Shown piece after piece: positions 1 to 7,172 of a stretch of DNA of 14,211 bases. The translations under genes and the position numbers were made by a program. The notes beneath the pieces are model-generated. The model was not told the DNA's origin and did not search any database. It saw only the letters and a list, made by a program, of their open reading frames with translations. The stretch covers positions 1 to 14,211 of the forward strand of contig JAJQBF010000219.1 of NCBI GenBank assembly GCA_021203425.1, in the 5' to 3' direction. Origin of the DNA: Clostridiales bacterium. GTDB lineage: Bacteria > Bacillota > Clostridia > Lachnospirales > CAG-274. Position 1 is the stretch's first letter; each line of letters begins with the position of its first letter.

Positions 1-23
1 TATAACAGGTTTTAGGTTTGGAA

Positions 24-54
24 ATGCCCCGACTTCAAAAATCGGGGCATTTTC
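24..54 (+). terminator. Rho-independent terminator of a gene left of the window
   Basis: A 9-bp perfect stem (ATGCCCCGA at 24-32, TCGGGGCAT at 42-50) encloses a 9-nt A-rich loop and is followed by a short T run (TTTT, then CTGTTGT). The T run lies on the plus-strand side, so it probably ends a transcript entering from the left edge. No coding sequence for that gene can be assigned within the window. Confidence 0.6.
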
Positions 55-63
55 TGTTGTCAC

Positions 64-101
64 AAAAAAGCCCGAAACAGAACAGTGTCAGGTTCGGGCT
101 T
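64..101 (-). terminator. Rho-independent terminator of the MarR-ABC-ABC operon
   Basis: The arms AAGCCCGAA (68-76) and TTCGGGCTT (93-101) form a 9-bp GC-rich stem. On the minus strand it is followed by a run of six T (complement of 64-69). It lies 18 bp beyond the stop codon of the second ABC gene, which fits the end of the efflux operon. Confidence 0.8.
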
Positions 102-119
102 GATTCCGCAGACAGGGGT

Positions 120-1928
120 TTACGTTGCCCTGCCGGAAAACTGGGTCATATAAAGTTCATAATATTTGCCCTTTTGGGCTAAAAGTTCGTTGTGGTTTCC
201 TTTTTCGACTATTTTGCCTTTGTCCAAAACTATAATTATGTCAGCGTCCTGAATGGTTGACAGTCTGTGGGCGATTATAAGGCTTGTTCTGTCTTCCATA
301 AGCCTTACCATAGCGTCCTGAATGTTTTTCTCCGTTCTGGTGTCTATGCTTGATGTAGCCTCGTCCAGAATCAAAATTTTAGGCTCGGCAAGAAAAGCCC
401 GGCAGATTGTCAAAAGCTGTCTCTGCCCCTGCGATATGTTTTGACCTGAGCCTGTCAGAAAGGTGTCATAGCCCTTCTTCATACTGTGAATCATGTCATA
501 ACAGTTGCTCATTTTCGCTGCCTTTTCCATAGCGGTATCCGTTGCAAGAAGATTTGAATATTTAAGGTTGTTTCTCACAGTGTCTGAAAACAAGACAGCG
601 TCCTGTAAAACAACAGACGTATTTTTTCTCAGCTCATTACAGTCAATATCCTTTATGTTTACGCCGTCAATTAAAATTTCACCTTTGTCAATGTCGTAAA
701 ATCTCATTAAAAGATTTACAACCGTTGTTTTACCGCTGCCTGTGGCTCCTACAAGGGCGGCTTTTTGACCTGCCTCTACCTTAAGGCTGAAATCAGAAAG
801 AACCTTCTGCCCCTTAACATAGGAAAAATCGACGTTTTTAAACTCGATAACACCCTTTGCCCCGTCCATATTTTTGCTGCCGCTTTTGTCTTCATAGTCG
901 TTGTCCATAATTTCAAAAACACGCTCTGCTCCGGCAGCGGCGCTTAAAATTTGACCGTAAACCTGAGCCAGCTCGTCAATAGGTCTGCCGAACTGTTTTG
1001 CGTAGACTATAAAGGCGGAAATTATGCCTATTGAGATTATGCCGTTTATGGCGAAATATCCTCCGAAGGCGGCTATTATAACAAAGCCTATGTTGTTTAT
1101 GACGTTCATACAAGGTCCCATAGAACCGGCTAAAATTTCGGAGATAATCCCCACTTTAGTCAGCCGGTCGGAGGTTTCGTCAAACTCTTTTGTTACTTCG
1201 TTCTGTCTGTTGTATGCCGTAACGGTTTTAAAGCCCATTACCATTTCTTCAACTTCTGCATTAAGCTCCCCCAAAAGCTCCTGTCTTTTAAGGTAAAACT
1301 TTCTCATAGCTTTGGAAAGAAATTTTGTAACAACAAGTGTCAGTATAACCGTTGTACAGGAAAGCAGCGCTAACCTGGGGCACAGCATAACCATCATAAA
1401 AACAGTGCCTATAATCATAAGAATACCGGAAAACATAGAGCTTAAAGACTGTGAAACAGTGTTTGAAATATTTTCAACATCGTTTGTCATTCGGCTCATA
1501 ATGTCTCCGTGGGGGTGGTTGTCTATGTATTTTACGGGCAGATTTATAATCTTTTCAAACAAGTCCTCACGAAGTCTTTTGACAATTCTCTGGCTCAGTC
1601 TTGCGCTTAAAAGGCTTTGAAAGAGTGTTGCAAGACAGCTTACTCCGTAAACAATAAGCATTGTGATTAGTATTTTAGGTAAGCCTCCGAAGTTTTTTGC
1701 CGTTATTTCATCGATTGCATTGCTTTGAAGAGCCGGCGCCCAAACGGAACAGACCACAACCGTCAAAACAGCCAGCATAAGCCAGCCCACCGTTGCAAGC
1801 TCCGCTTTAAAATAGCCGCATAGCCTCCTTATTGTTTTTTTGCCTTCTTTGGGCTTTTCAACCTCTCCCTGCTGACGTTTTCCTCTCATTCCCGGAAGTC
1901 TGTAATTTCTCATAGATACTTCTGCCAT
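120..1928 (-). CDS. ABC multidrug exporter half-transporter with canonical catalytic residues (TMD-NBD)
   Basis: This 602-aa protein is a type IV (ABCB-like) exporter subunit: a short charged N-terminal tail, six predicted membrane helices over about residues 45-320, and a C-terminal nucleotide-binding domain. Walker A is GATGSGKT (Lys400). Walker B is ILILDE with catalytic Glu523, and the switch His is His554 in AHRLSTI. The signature loop is ISQGQ (498-502) instead of LSGGQ. Its partner, just upstream, shows the opposite pattern, with a good signature but poor Walker B and switch residues. The pair would therefore form one competent and one degenerate ATP site, as known for BmrCD, LmrCD and TM287/288. 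The start ATG lies 4 bp after the partner's stop behind GGGGTGAGA, so translation is probably coupled. The likely role is ATP-driven export of drugs or lipophilic compounds at the cytoplasmic membrane. The substrate cannot be read from sequence. Confidence 0.93.
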   Translation of the reverse strand: MAEVSMRNYRLPGMRGKRQQGEVEKPKEGKKTIRRLCGYFKAELATVGWLMLAVLTVVVCSVWAPALQSNAIDEITAKNFGGLPKILITMLIVYGVSCLATLFQSLLSARLSQRIVKRLREDLFEKIINLPVKYIDNHPHGDIMSRMTNDVENISNTVSQSLSSMFSGILMIIGTVFMMVMLCPRLALLSCTTVILTLVVTKFLSKAMRKFYLKRQELLGELNAEVEEMVMGFKTVTAYNRQNEVTKEFDETSDRLTKVGIISEILAGSMGPCMNVINNIGFVIIAAFGGYFAINGIISIGIISAFIVYAKQFGRPIDELAQVYGQILSAAAGAERVFEIMDNDYEDKSGSKNMDGAKGVIEFKNVDFSYVKGQKVLSDFSLKVEAGQKAALVGATGSGKTTVVNLLMRFYDIDKGEILIDGVNIKDIDCNELRKNTSVVLQDAVLFSDTVRNNLKYSNLLATDTAMEKAAKMSNCYDMIHSMKKGYDTFLTGSGQNISQGQRQLLTICRAFLAEPKILILDEATSSIDTRTEKNIQDAMVRLMEDRTSLIIAHRLSTIQDADIIIVLDKGKIVEKGNHNELLAQKGKYYELYMTQFSGRAT

Positions 1929-1932
1929 TCTC

Positions 1933-3651
1933 TCACCCCGCTTTCAGCTGTGAATTATAAATATCTTTGTAAATGCTGCTTGTTTCCAAAAGCTCCCTGT
2001 GACTTCCGCAGGCGGCAATTTGTCCCTTGTCCAGTATGACAATTCTGTCGGCGTCTTTAACAGAGGCTATTCTCTGGGCAATTATTATTTTGGTAACACT
2101 GCCGCAGGTTTCTTCAAGAGCCTTATAGAGGTCGGCCTCTGTCTGTAGGTCAAGGGCGCTTGTTGTGTCGTCAAAAACAAGAATTTCGCCCTTTTTAAGC
2201 ACACAGCGGCTTATTGCCAAACGCTGTTTTTGTCCTCCGGAAAGGCTCATACCTTTTTCGGCTATGGGTGTGTCAAAACCCTGTTTCATTCTGTCTATAA
2301 ATTCCTTTGCCTGTGCCGTTTCTGCTGCTTTTACAACCTCAGCCTCGGAGGCACTGCTCTTGCCCCAAAGTATATTTTCTTTTACGGAAACATTGAAAAT
2401 TTCACTTTTTTGAAGAGCAATTGAAACCTTGTCTCTTAAGTCCTTAAGCTTATAGTCTCTTACATCTATATCGTCTATTAAAACCGAACCGGCGGTTGTG
2501 TCGTAAAATCTGGGTATAAGCTTTGCAAGGCTTGACTTTCCGCAGCCTGTGGCGCCCAAAATTCCTATTGTTTTCCCCGGGTTTATAAAGAGGTTTATGT
2601 TTTTCAACACGTCCGTTCCGTTATAGCCGAAGGAAACATTCTTAAATTCAAGCTTGCCCCTGACTTTTGTTTCTCCTTCAAAGCTGCCGTCTTTTATTTC
2701 GGGAGTGCAGTCCAAAATTTCTTTAAGACGCTTTCCCGAGGCAATACCTCTTGAGGCTGTCTGGAATATCATTGTGGTTCTCATAACGGCATTTAGAATT
2801 TGCGATATATATGTAACCGCCGCCATAACAGCTCCGGGGGTAATATTTCCGTTTTGCGCCCTGAAACCGCCTACATAAATTACGGCGACTATTGAGGCAT
2901 TAAGCACAATATTCATAAGAGGTGTCATACAGGCGAAAAGCTCCAAAACGTGAAGCTGTGTATCCACAAGCTCGCCATTGGCTTTTCCGAAACGGTTTTT
3001 TTCATAATCCTCTTTAACATAGGCTTTAACAACTCTTACACCTGTAATATTCTCTTGTATAACATTGTTTACATTATCAAGCTTATTTTGAAGAATCGTA
3101 AACATTGGGTTTGCTTTCATCATAAAAAATATAACCATAAACAATATAAAAGGCAGACCGCAGAGAACAACAGCCCCAAAGCTTAAATCAAGAGAAATAA
3201 GGCAGAATATACCGCCTACAATTAAAAGCCCCGTTCTGACAAAACCTCTTACCATTTGGGTAACAAAATTTTGCAGCTGTGTAACGTCATTTGTAATTCT
3301 TGTAACTATAGAACCTGTGGAAAATTTGTCGGTTTGGCTGAATGAAAATTCCATAGTTCTTTTAAAACAGTCTTTTCGAAGATCGTTGCTGAAGTTCTGC
3401 GAACAGAGATTGGCGAAAACTCCCGAAACAACACCGCAGAAACCTCCGAATATAACAAGAATTATCATCTTAAGCCCTGTTATTATAACAAGCTCAAGAC
3501 TGCCGACACCCCCTGAGGACACCCCTAAAACACCTTCGTCTACTATTGTCTTCATTAAAGTCGGCTGAACCAAGTCCATAGCTACTTCTCCGAACATAAA
3601 TAGAGGTGAAAGAAAAGCAAATATAAGATATTTTTTTAAATATTTAAACAT
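1933..3651 (-). CDS. ABC multidrug exporter half-transporter with degenerate catalytic site (TMD-NBD)
   Basis: This 572-aa protein has an N-terminal six-helix exporter domain (about residues 10-310) and a C-terminal ATPase domain. Walker A is GATGCGKS (Lys372) and the signature is a textbook LSGGQ (470-474). Walker B reads LVFDD, so Asp495 sits where the catalytic Glu is expected, and the switch His is replaced by Gln526 (AQR instead of AHR). Both changes are hallmarks of the non-catalytic subunit of heterodimeric bacterial exporters. Its intact signature would complete the ATP site formed by Walker A/B of the downstream partner. The start ATG (3649-3651) overlaps the end of marR by 8 bp and follows a strong AAAGGAGG 8 nt upstream. 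Repression by the adjacent MarR is likely in the ancestral state. The family role is drug or toxic-compound efflux; the substrate is unknown. Confidence 0.93.
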   Translation of the reverse strand: MFKYLKKYLIFAFLSPLFMFGEVAMDLVQPTLMKTIVDEGVLGVSSGGVGSLELVIITGLKMIILVIFGGFCGVVSGVFANLCSQNFSNDLRKDCFKRTMEFSFSQTDKFSTGSIVTRITNDVTQLQNFVTQMVRGFVRTGLLIVGGIFCLISLDLSFGAVVLCGLPFILFMVIFFMMKANPMFTILQNKLDNVNNVIQENITGVRVVKAYVKEDYEKNRFGKANGELVDTQLHVLELFACMTPLMNIVLNASIVAVIYVGGFRAQNGNITPGAVMAAVTYISQILNAVMRTTMIFQTASRGIASGKRLKEILDCTPEIKDGSFEGETKVRGKLEFKNVSFGYNGTDVLKNINLFINPGKTIGILGATGCGKSSLAKLIPRFYDTTAGSVLIDDIDVRDYKLKDLRDKVSIALQKSEIFNVSVKENILWGKSSASEAEVVKAAETAQAKEFIDRMKQGFDTPIAEKGMSLSGGQKQRLAISRCVLKKGEILVFDDTTSALDLQTEADLYKALEETCGSVTKIIIAQRIASVKDADRIVILDKGQIAACGSHRELLETSSIYKDIYNSQLKAG

Positions 3652-4103
3652 CGGTTTTTCCTCCTTTTCGGTTTCTGTGATTAAAAAGAGAAGGGTCGAA
3701 ACTTTCCTTCCAGCTTGTTAAAAGCCTTTCAAGCATATTGTAAAGTATTTCTTTTTCTTCCTCTGTCAGGGCTGAAAAAAGAATGTCTTCCTGCCTGTTA
3801 AGCTCCTCTTCAAGTCCGTTCAGATATTCCCTTCCGTCTTCAGTGGCTGTCAAAATAATTCTTCGCCTATCTATCTTTGTGATCTCTTTCTCTTTTAATA
3901 TAGCCCTTTGACGCAAGCTTTGAAACAAGCTCGCTTAAAGAGCCTGATTTTATGTCTAAAATATCCTTTATTTCCTTTTGGCTCATATTTCCGTTTTCAA
4001 CAAGTAGGCTTACAATTTTTTTCTGCCCTCTTTTTCCTCCCCGTCTGTGATAAAGAAAATGACCGCAGCGTTCAAAAAGACCAAGCAGTTCTTTATTGTT
4101 CAT
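3644..4103 (-). pseudogene. MarR-family repressor, frameshifted by a 4-bp tandem duplication
   Basis: The gene is readable in two frames. The N-terminal part (from ATG 4101-4103) carries the winged helix-turn-helix: the stretch MSQKEIKDILDIKSGSLSEL and then LVSKLASKGYIKRERDHKDR, followed directly by TAG at 3867-3869. The C-terminal part continues in another frame as DRRRIILTATEDG, the usual MarR wing and following helix, then a dimerisation helix, ending at 3644. At the junction the minus strand reads AAAGATAGATAGG. Removing one GATA restores DHKDRRRIILT and gives a continuous 151-aa protein of normal MarR length. The ATG at 4103 is preferred over the GTG at 4109 because AAGGAAGAGG (4109-4118) is well spaced only for the ATG. 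As read, the product would be a DNA-binding stub of about 79 residues lacking the dimer helices, so repression of the downstream ABC genes may be lost. A sequencing error is the alternative. Confidence 0.85.
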
Positions 4104-4108
4104 AAACA

Positions 4109-4118
4109 CCTCTTCCTT
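4109..4118 (-). promoter_or_regulatory. Ribosome binding site that sets the marR start
   Basis: AAGGAAGAGG on the minus strand lies a few bases before the ATG at 4101-4103. It nearly abuts the alternative GTG at 4107-4109, which argues against that start. Confidence 0.6.
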
Positions 4119-4128
4119 TCAAATGATT

Positions 4129-4136
4129 AGGTACCT
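4129..4136. promoter_or_regulatory. Candidate MarR operator, palindrome AGGTACCT
   Basis: AGGTACCT is a perfect 8-bp palindrome. Symmetrical AAAT and ATTT outer blocks sit four bases further out on each side, making an imperfect 24-bp inverted repeat (4121-4144). It lies right after the -10 box of the marR promoter, over the expected transcription start. This is where an autorepressing MarR dimer typically binds. Assignment to this MarR is inference. Confidence 0.5.
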
Positions 4137-4140
4137 TGAT

Positions 4141-4169
4141 ATTTTATCACCAACCGGCAGACCTGTCAA
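4141..4169 (-). promoter_or_regulatory. Promoter of the marR-ABC-ABC operon
   Basis: On the minus strand there is a perfect -35 box TTGACA (4164-4169), a 17-bp spacer and a -10 box TAAAAT (4141-4146). Transcription should begin near 4134 and give a leader of about 30 nt before marR. It is a strong sigma-A type promoter, consistent with a gene set that needs a repressor. An inverted repeat CTGTC-AA-GACAG (4163-4174) overlaps the -35 box. Confidence 0.8.
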
Positions 4170-4190
4170 GACAGCCCGATATTTTTTTTA

Positions 4191-4219
4191 TTGCAATTTC
4201 CGTATTTGTTGTGTATAAT
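4191..4219 (+). promoter_or_regulatory. Promoter of recD2-comF
   Basis: TTGCAA (4191-4196), a 17-bp spacer and a perfect TATAAT (4214-4219) make a good sigma-A promoter, with initiation expected near 4226. It is back to back with the marR promoter, and the two -35 boxes are 21 bp apart. Because the first in-frame ATG (4191) lies inside this promoter, it cannot be the start of the recD2 protein. Confidence 0.75.
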
Positions 4220-4232
4220 TGTTATGAAGAAA

Positions 4233-4250
4233 ACGCTGATTAATCAGCGT
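4233..4250. promoter_or_regulatory. Perfect 18-bp palindrome in the recD2 leader
   Basis: ACGCTGATTAATCAGCGT is identical to its own reverse complement and lies between the predicted transcription start (about 4226) and the recD2 start codon (4275). It could be an operator for a dimeric regulator acting just downstream of the start site, or a hairpin in the mRNA leader. There is no T run after it, so it is not an ordinary terminator. I do not recognise it as a known regulator's box. Confidence 0.5.
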
Positions 4251-4274
4251 CTCCTTATGATTGGCGGTGAACAT

Positions 4275-6518
4275 ATGGAAAAGGTTCTGACGACAGAGGG
4301 CGTTGTTGAAAGCATAATATTTTCAAATTCGGAAAACGGCTACTGTGTTTTTTCTCTTTCCGACGACGAGGGAGAGGGAAAGGACGCAGAGCTTGTTTGT
4401 GTGGGTTATCTGCCGAATTTAAACGAGGGCGAAAGCGTTAAGGTAACAGGCAGCATAGTAAACCACCCAACCTACGGCAGACAGCTTAACGTGGTGGCTT
4501 ATGAAAAGACCCTGCCAAAGACTGAAAGAGGAATGGAAAAATATTTAGGCTCGGGGCTTATAAAGGGCATAGGGGCAGAGCTTTCAAAGAGAATTGTCAA
4601 AATGTTCGGAGACAAGACCTTTGATGTCATTGAAGAAAACCCTATGCGTCTGGAGGAGGTTAAAGGCATAAGCAAAGAAAAGGCTATGGACATAGGGGCT
4701 GTTTTTCACGAACAGGCGGAGCTGAGATGGGTTATTGTCTATCTTGACCGCTACGGCATAAGCCCTGTTTACGCTATGAAAATTTTCAGACGCTACGGCG
4801 AAAAGACAATTGACATTGTGGAGAAAAACCCCTACCGCTTAGCTGATGAAATTCAGGGCATTGGCTTTAAAATTGCCGACGGAATAGCCTTTAAAATGGG
4901 TGTTGAGGCGGATTCTCCCTTCAGAATTAAGGCCGGCATAAAATATGTTTTAAATTTAGCCTCCCAAAGCGGTCATACCTACCTGCCCATTGAAAGCCTT
5001 GTTAAAAACACCGTAACTGTTTTGGGTGTTGAGGATAAGCTTATCTCCGACATAACCTATGAAATGGGCGGAGAGCAGAAGCTGTTCTGTGAAAAACGTG
5101 AGGACGAGGTAAGAGTTTATTTAAATATATATTATTATGCGGAAAGCTATACGGCACGAAAGCTGTTGGAGCTTGATAGAACAGCGCAAAAAACAGTGTT
5201 CGATTTTAAAGAGGATATGCGCTATTTGGAAAGGGACAGCGGTCTTTCTCTTGCCTATGAGCAGAAAACCGCTGTTAAAGAGGCTATGGAAAACGGTGTC
5301 TGCGTTATAACCGGCGGTCCCGGAACGGGAAAGACAACCACCATAAATGCCATAATAAAGCTGCTGCAGGCTGAAAACAACGAGATTGTTTTGGCTGCCC
5401 CCACAGGCCGGGCGGCTAAAAGAATGACGGAAGCAACAGGTCTTGAAGCAAAAACAATTCACAGGCTTTTAGGCACCAGCTTTATAGCCGAAAACAGCCG
5501 CCACCAAACCTTTGAAAAGGACGAGGACAACCCAATCGAGGCGGACGTTATAATAGTTGACGAAAGCTCTATGATAGACCTTATGCTTATGTACAGCCTT
5601 TTAAAGGCGGTTCCCCATGGAACGAAGCTCATAATAGTAGGGGATTCATATCAGCTGCCCTCTGTAGGCGCCGGAAGTGTTTTAAAAGATATTATTTCCT
5701 CCGGCTGTATAAAGGTTGTAAGGCTGACAGAGGTTTTCAGACAGGCGGCGGAATCGGATATTGTTATGAATGCCCACAAAATAAACAAGGGGGAATATCC
5801 CGACCTTAACAAAAGAGGCAGTGACTTTTTCTTTATAAAACGGCTTGACATAAACGATGTCATAAAGGAAATAGTTGGACTTATAAAAACAAGACTGCCC
5901 AAATATTTAGACTGCGACCCTATAAAGGATATACAGGTTTTAACTTCTATGAGGAAAAATCCTCTGGGAGTGGCTAATTTAAATATGGTTCTGCAGGAGG
6001 TCCTCAACCCCAAAAGCAGCTTTAAAGCCGAAAAGGAATATCGAAACACTGTATTTCGTGAGGGCGACAAGGTTATGCAGATTAAAAACAACTACAACAT
6101 AATCTGGAATGTTATTGAAATGGGGCAGTTTGTAGATGAGGGAACGGGAGTTTTCAACGGCGATGAAGGTGTTGTTTTAAAGGTAAACAGCGGCGAGGAA
6201 TATATAGAGGTTGTTTTTGACGAAAACAAACACGTTAAATATGACTTTTCACAGCTTGACGAGCTGGAGCTGAGCTATGCCGTAACGATCCACAAATCAC
6301 AGGGCAGCGAATATAAGGTAATTATAATTCCCGCCTTTAATGCTCCGGCAAATCTTCTTTCCAGAAATTTGCTTTACACCGCCGTAACAAGGGCAAGGGA
6401 GCTTTGCGTTATTGTAGGCAACCCCAACATAATAAAGAAAATGATTGACAACAACAAGGAGATAAACAGATATTCGGCTTTGGACGACAGACTGGGGGAA
6501 ATGAGTGAGATTTTATGA
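4275..6518 (+). CDS. recD2: RecD2-type ATP-dependent DNA helicase (RecD/TraA family)
   Basis: This 747-aa superfamily 1B helicase would unwind DNA 5' to 3' and act in DNA repair without RecBC partners, as known for the RecD2 family. The order is: an N-terminal OB-like domain opening with EKVLTTEGVVESIIFSNSENG, a helix-hairpin-helix-rich region (about residues 75-200, including GSGLIKGIGAELSKRIV and GIGFKIADGIAFKMG), then the helicase core. Walker A is GGPGTGKT (347-354). Motif II is VDESSM, motif III is VGDSYQLPSVGAGSVL, and motif VI is LLYTAVTRARELCVIVG. IHKSQGSEY is motif V. The start at 4275 is chosen because family members begin just before this VESI segment, because GGTGA sits 4 nt upstream, and because longer versions would start in or next to the promoter. 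The stop overlaps comF (ATGA), so translation is coupled. Length is normal for the family. Confidence 0.95.
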   Translation: MEKVLTTEGVVESIIFSNSENGYCVFSLSDDEGEGKDAELVCVGYLPNLNEGESVKVTGSIVNHPTYGRQLNVVAYEKTLPKTERGMEKYLGSGLIKGIGAELSKRIVKMFGDKTFDVIEENPMRLEEVKGISKEKAMDIGAVFHEQAELRWVIVYLDRYGISPVYAMKIFRRYGEKTIDIVEKNPYRLADEIQGIGFKIADGIAFKMGVEADSPFRIKAGIKYVLNLASQSGHTYLPIESLVKNTVTVLGVEDKLISDITYEMGGEQKLFCEKREDEVRVYLNIYYYAESYTARKLLELDRTAQKTVFDFKEDMRYLERDSGLSLAYEQKTAVKEAMENGVCVITGGPGTGKTTTINAIIKLLQAENNEIVLAAPTGRAAKRMTEATGLEAKTIHRLLGTSFIAENSRHQTFEKDEDNPIEADVIIVDESSMIDLMLMYSLLKAVPHGTKLIIVGDSYQLPSVGAGSVLKDIISSGCIKVVRLTEVFRQAAESDIVMNAHKINKGEYPDLNKRGSDFFFIKRLDINDVIKEIVGLIKTRLPKYLDCDPIKDIQVLTSMRKNPLGVANLNMVLQEVLNPKSSFKAEKEYRNTVFREGDKVMQIKNNYNIIWNVIEMGQFVDEGTGVFNGDEGVVLKVNSGEEYIEVVFDENKHVKYDFSQLDELELSYAVTIHKSQGSEYKVIIIPAFNAPANLLSRNLLYTAVTRARELCVIVGNPNIIKKMIDNNKEINRYSALDDRLGEMSEIL

Positions 6519-7165
6519 TTAAAGTAATAGAAACTGTTTTGGATATTATTTACCCCAAAAGATGCCTGTGGTGCGGCGAAATTCTCGATTTCGGAAGGTC
6601 TGAAGACTTCTGCTTAAGCTGCCGAAACAAGTTTGAGGGCTTAAATCTTCTTGAATATAAAGACGAAAACGGCTTTTCTCTTTTTAACTATGACGGAGAA
6701 ATAAGAACCAAAATTTTAAGCCTTAAATATAACGGAGAACGTGATATAGGCAAGGCCTTCGGCTGTTTAATGTATAAGGCCTTCATTAAAAACGGTTTTG
6801 ATATGGATTTTGACGAAATTCTTCCCGTTGCCATAAGCCGAAAAAGACTTAAGGAAAGAGGCTATAACCAAACGGAAATTATAGCAGATGAGCTTTCGCG
6901 CTTAAGCGGAATACCTGTAGGAAAGGGGCTTGTAAGAATCAAAGAACCCAAGCCCCAAAACAAGCTGAATAATGAAGAGAGAAAAACAAATGTTAAAAAT
7001 GCCTTCAAAACAGACCGCTCCTTTGAAGACAAAAAAATTCTTCTTATTGACGATATTTATACAACAGGCAGTACAGCCGCCGCCTGCGCCGAGGCTCTCT
7101 ATACCGCCAGAGCAAGGTCGGTTAAGTTCTGTACTGCCGCAAAAACATATTTGAGAAATCAATAA
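6515..7165 (+). CDS. comF: ComF-family protein: zinc ribbon plus phosphoribosyltransferase-like domain
   Basis: This 216-aa protein matches the ComF/GntX architecture. The N-terminal zinc-binding pairs are C17-x2-C20 and C33-x2-C36, and a type I phosphoribosyltransferase fold follows. The PRPP-binding loop ILLIDDIYTTGST lies at residues 175-187, with the acidic pair at 179-180. The conserved ComF stretch with AISRKRLKERGYNQTE precedes it. ComF supports DNA uptake during natural transformation in Bacillus and Haemophilus, but close homologues occur in many non-competent bacteria and the enzymatic activity is unsettled. The start ATG overlaps the recD2 stop by 4 bp, so the two are co-translated. 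This suggests a shared role in handling single-stranded DNA or recombination. No other competence gene is visible here. Confidence 0.9.
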   Translation: MIKVIETVLDIIYPKRCLWCGEILDFGRSEDFCLSCRNKFEGLNLLEYKDENGFSLFNYDGEIRTKILSLKYNGERDIGKAFGCLMYKAFIKNGFDMDFDEILPVAISRKRLKERGYNQTEIIADELSRLSGIPVGKGLVRIKEPKPQNKLNNEERKTNVKNAFKTDRSFEDKKILLIDDIYTTGSTAAACAEALYTARARSVKFCTAAKTYLRNQ

Positions 7166-7172
7166 TTATTTT

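Noticed and set aside
505..3568. Plus-strand open frames opposite the two ABC genes
   Set aside because: They are shorter, lie wholly within strongly conserved ABC transporter codons on the minus strand, and have no recognisable domain.
4191..4274. N-terminal extension of the RecD2 protein by 28 residues starting at ATG 4191
   Set aside because: That ATG lies in the -35 box of a good promoter, the extension has no ribosome binding site, and it does not resemble the family N-terminus, which fits the ATG at 4275.
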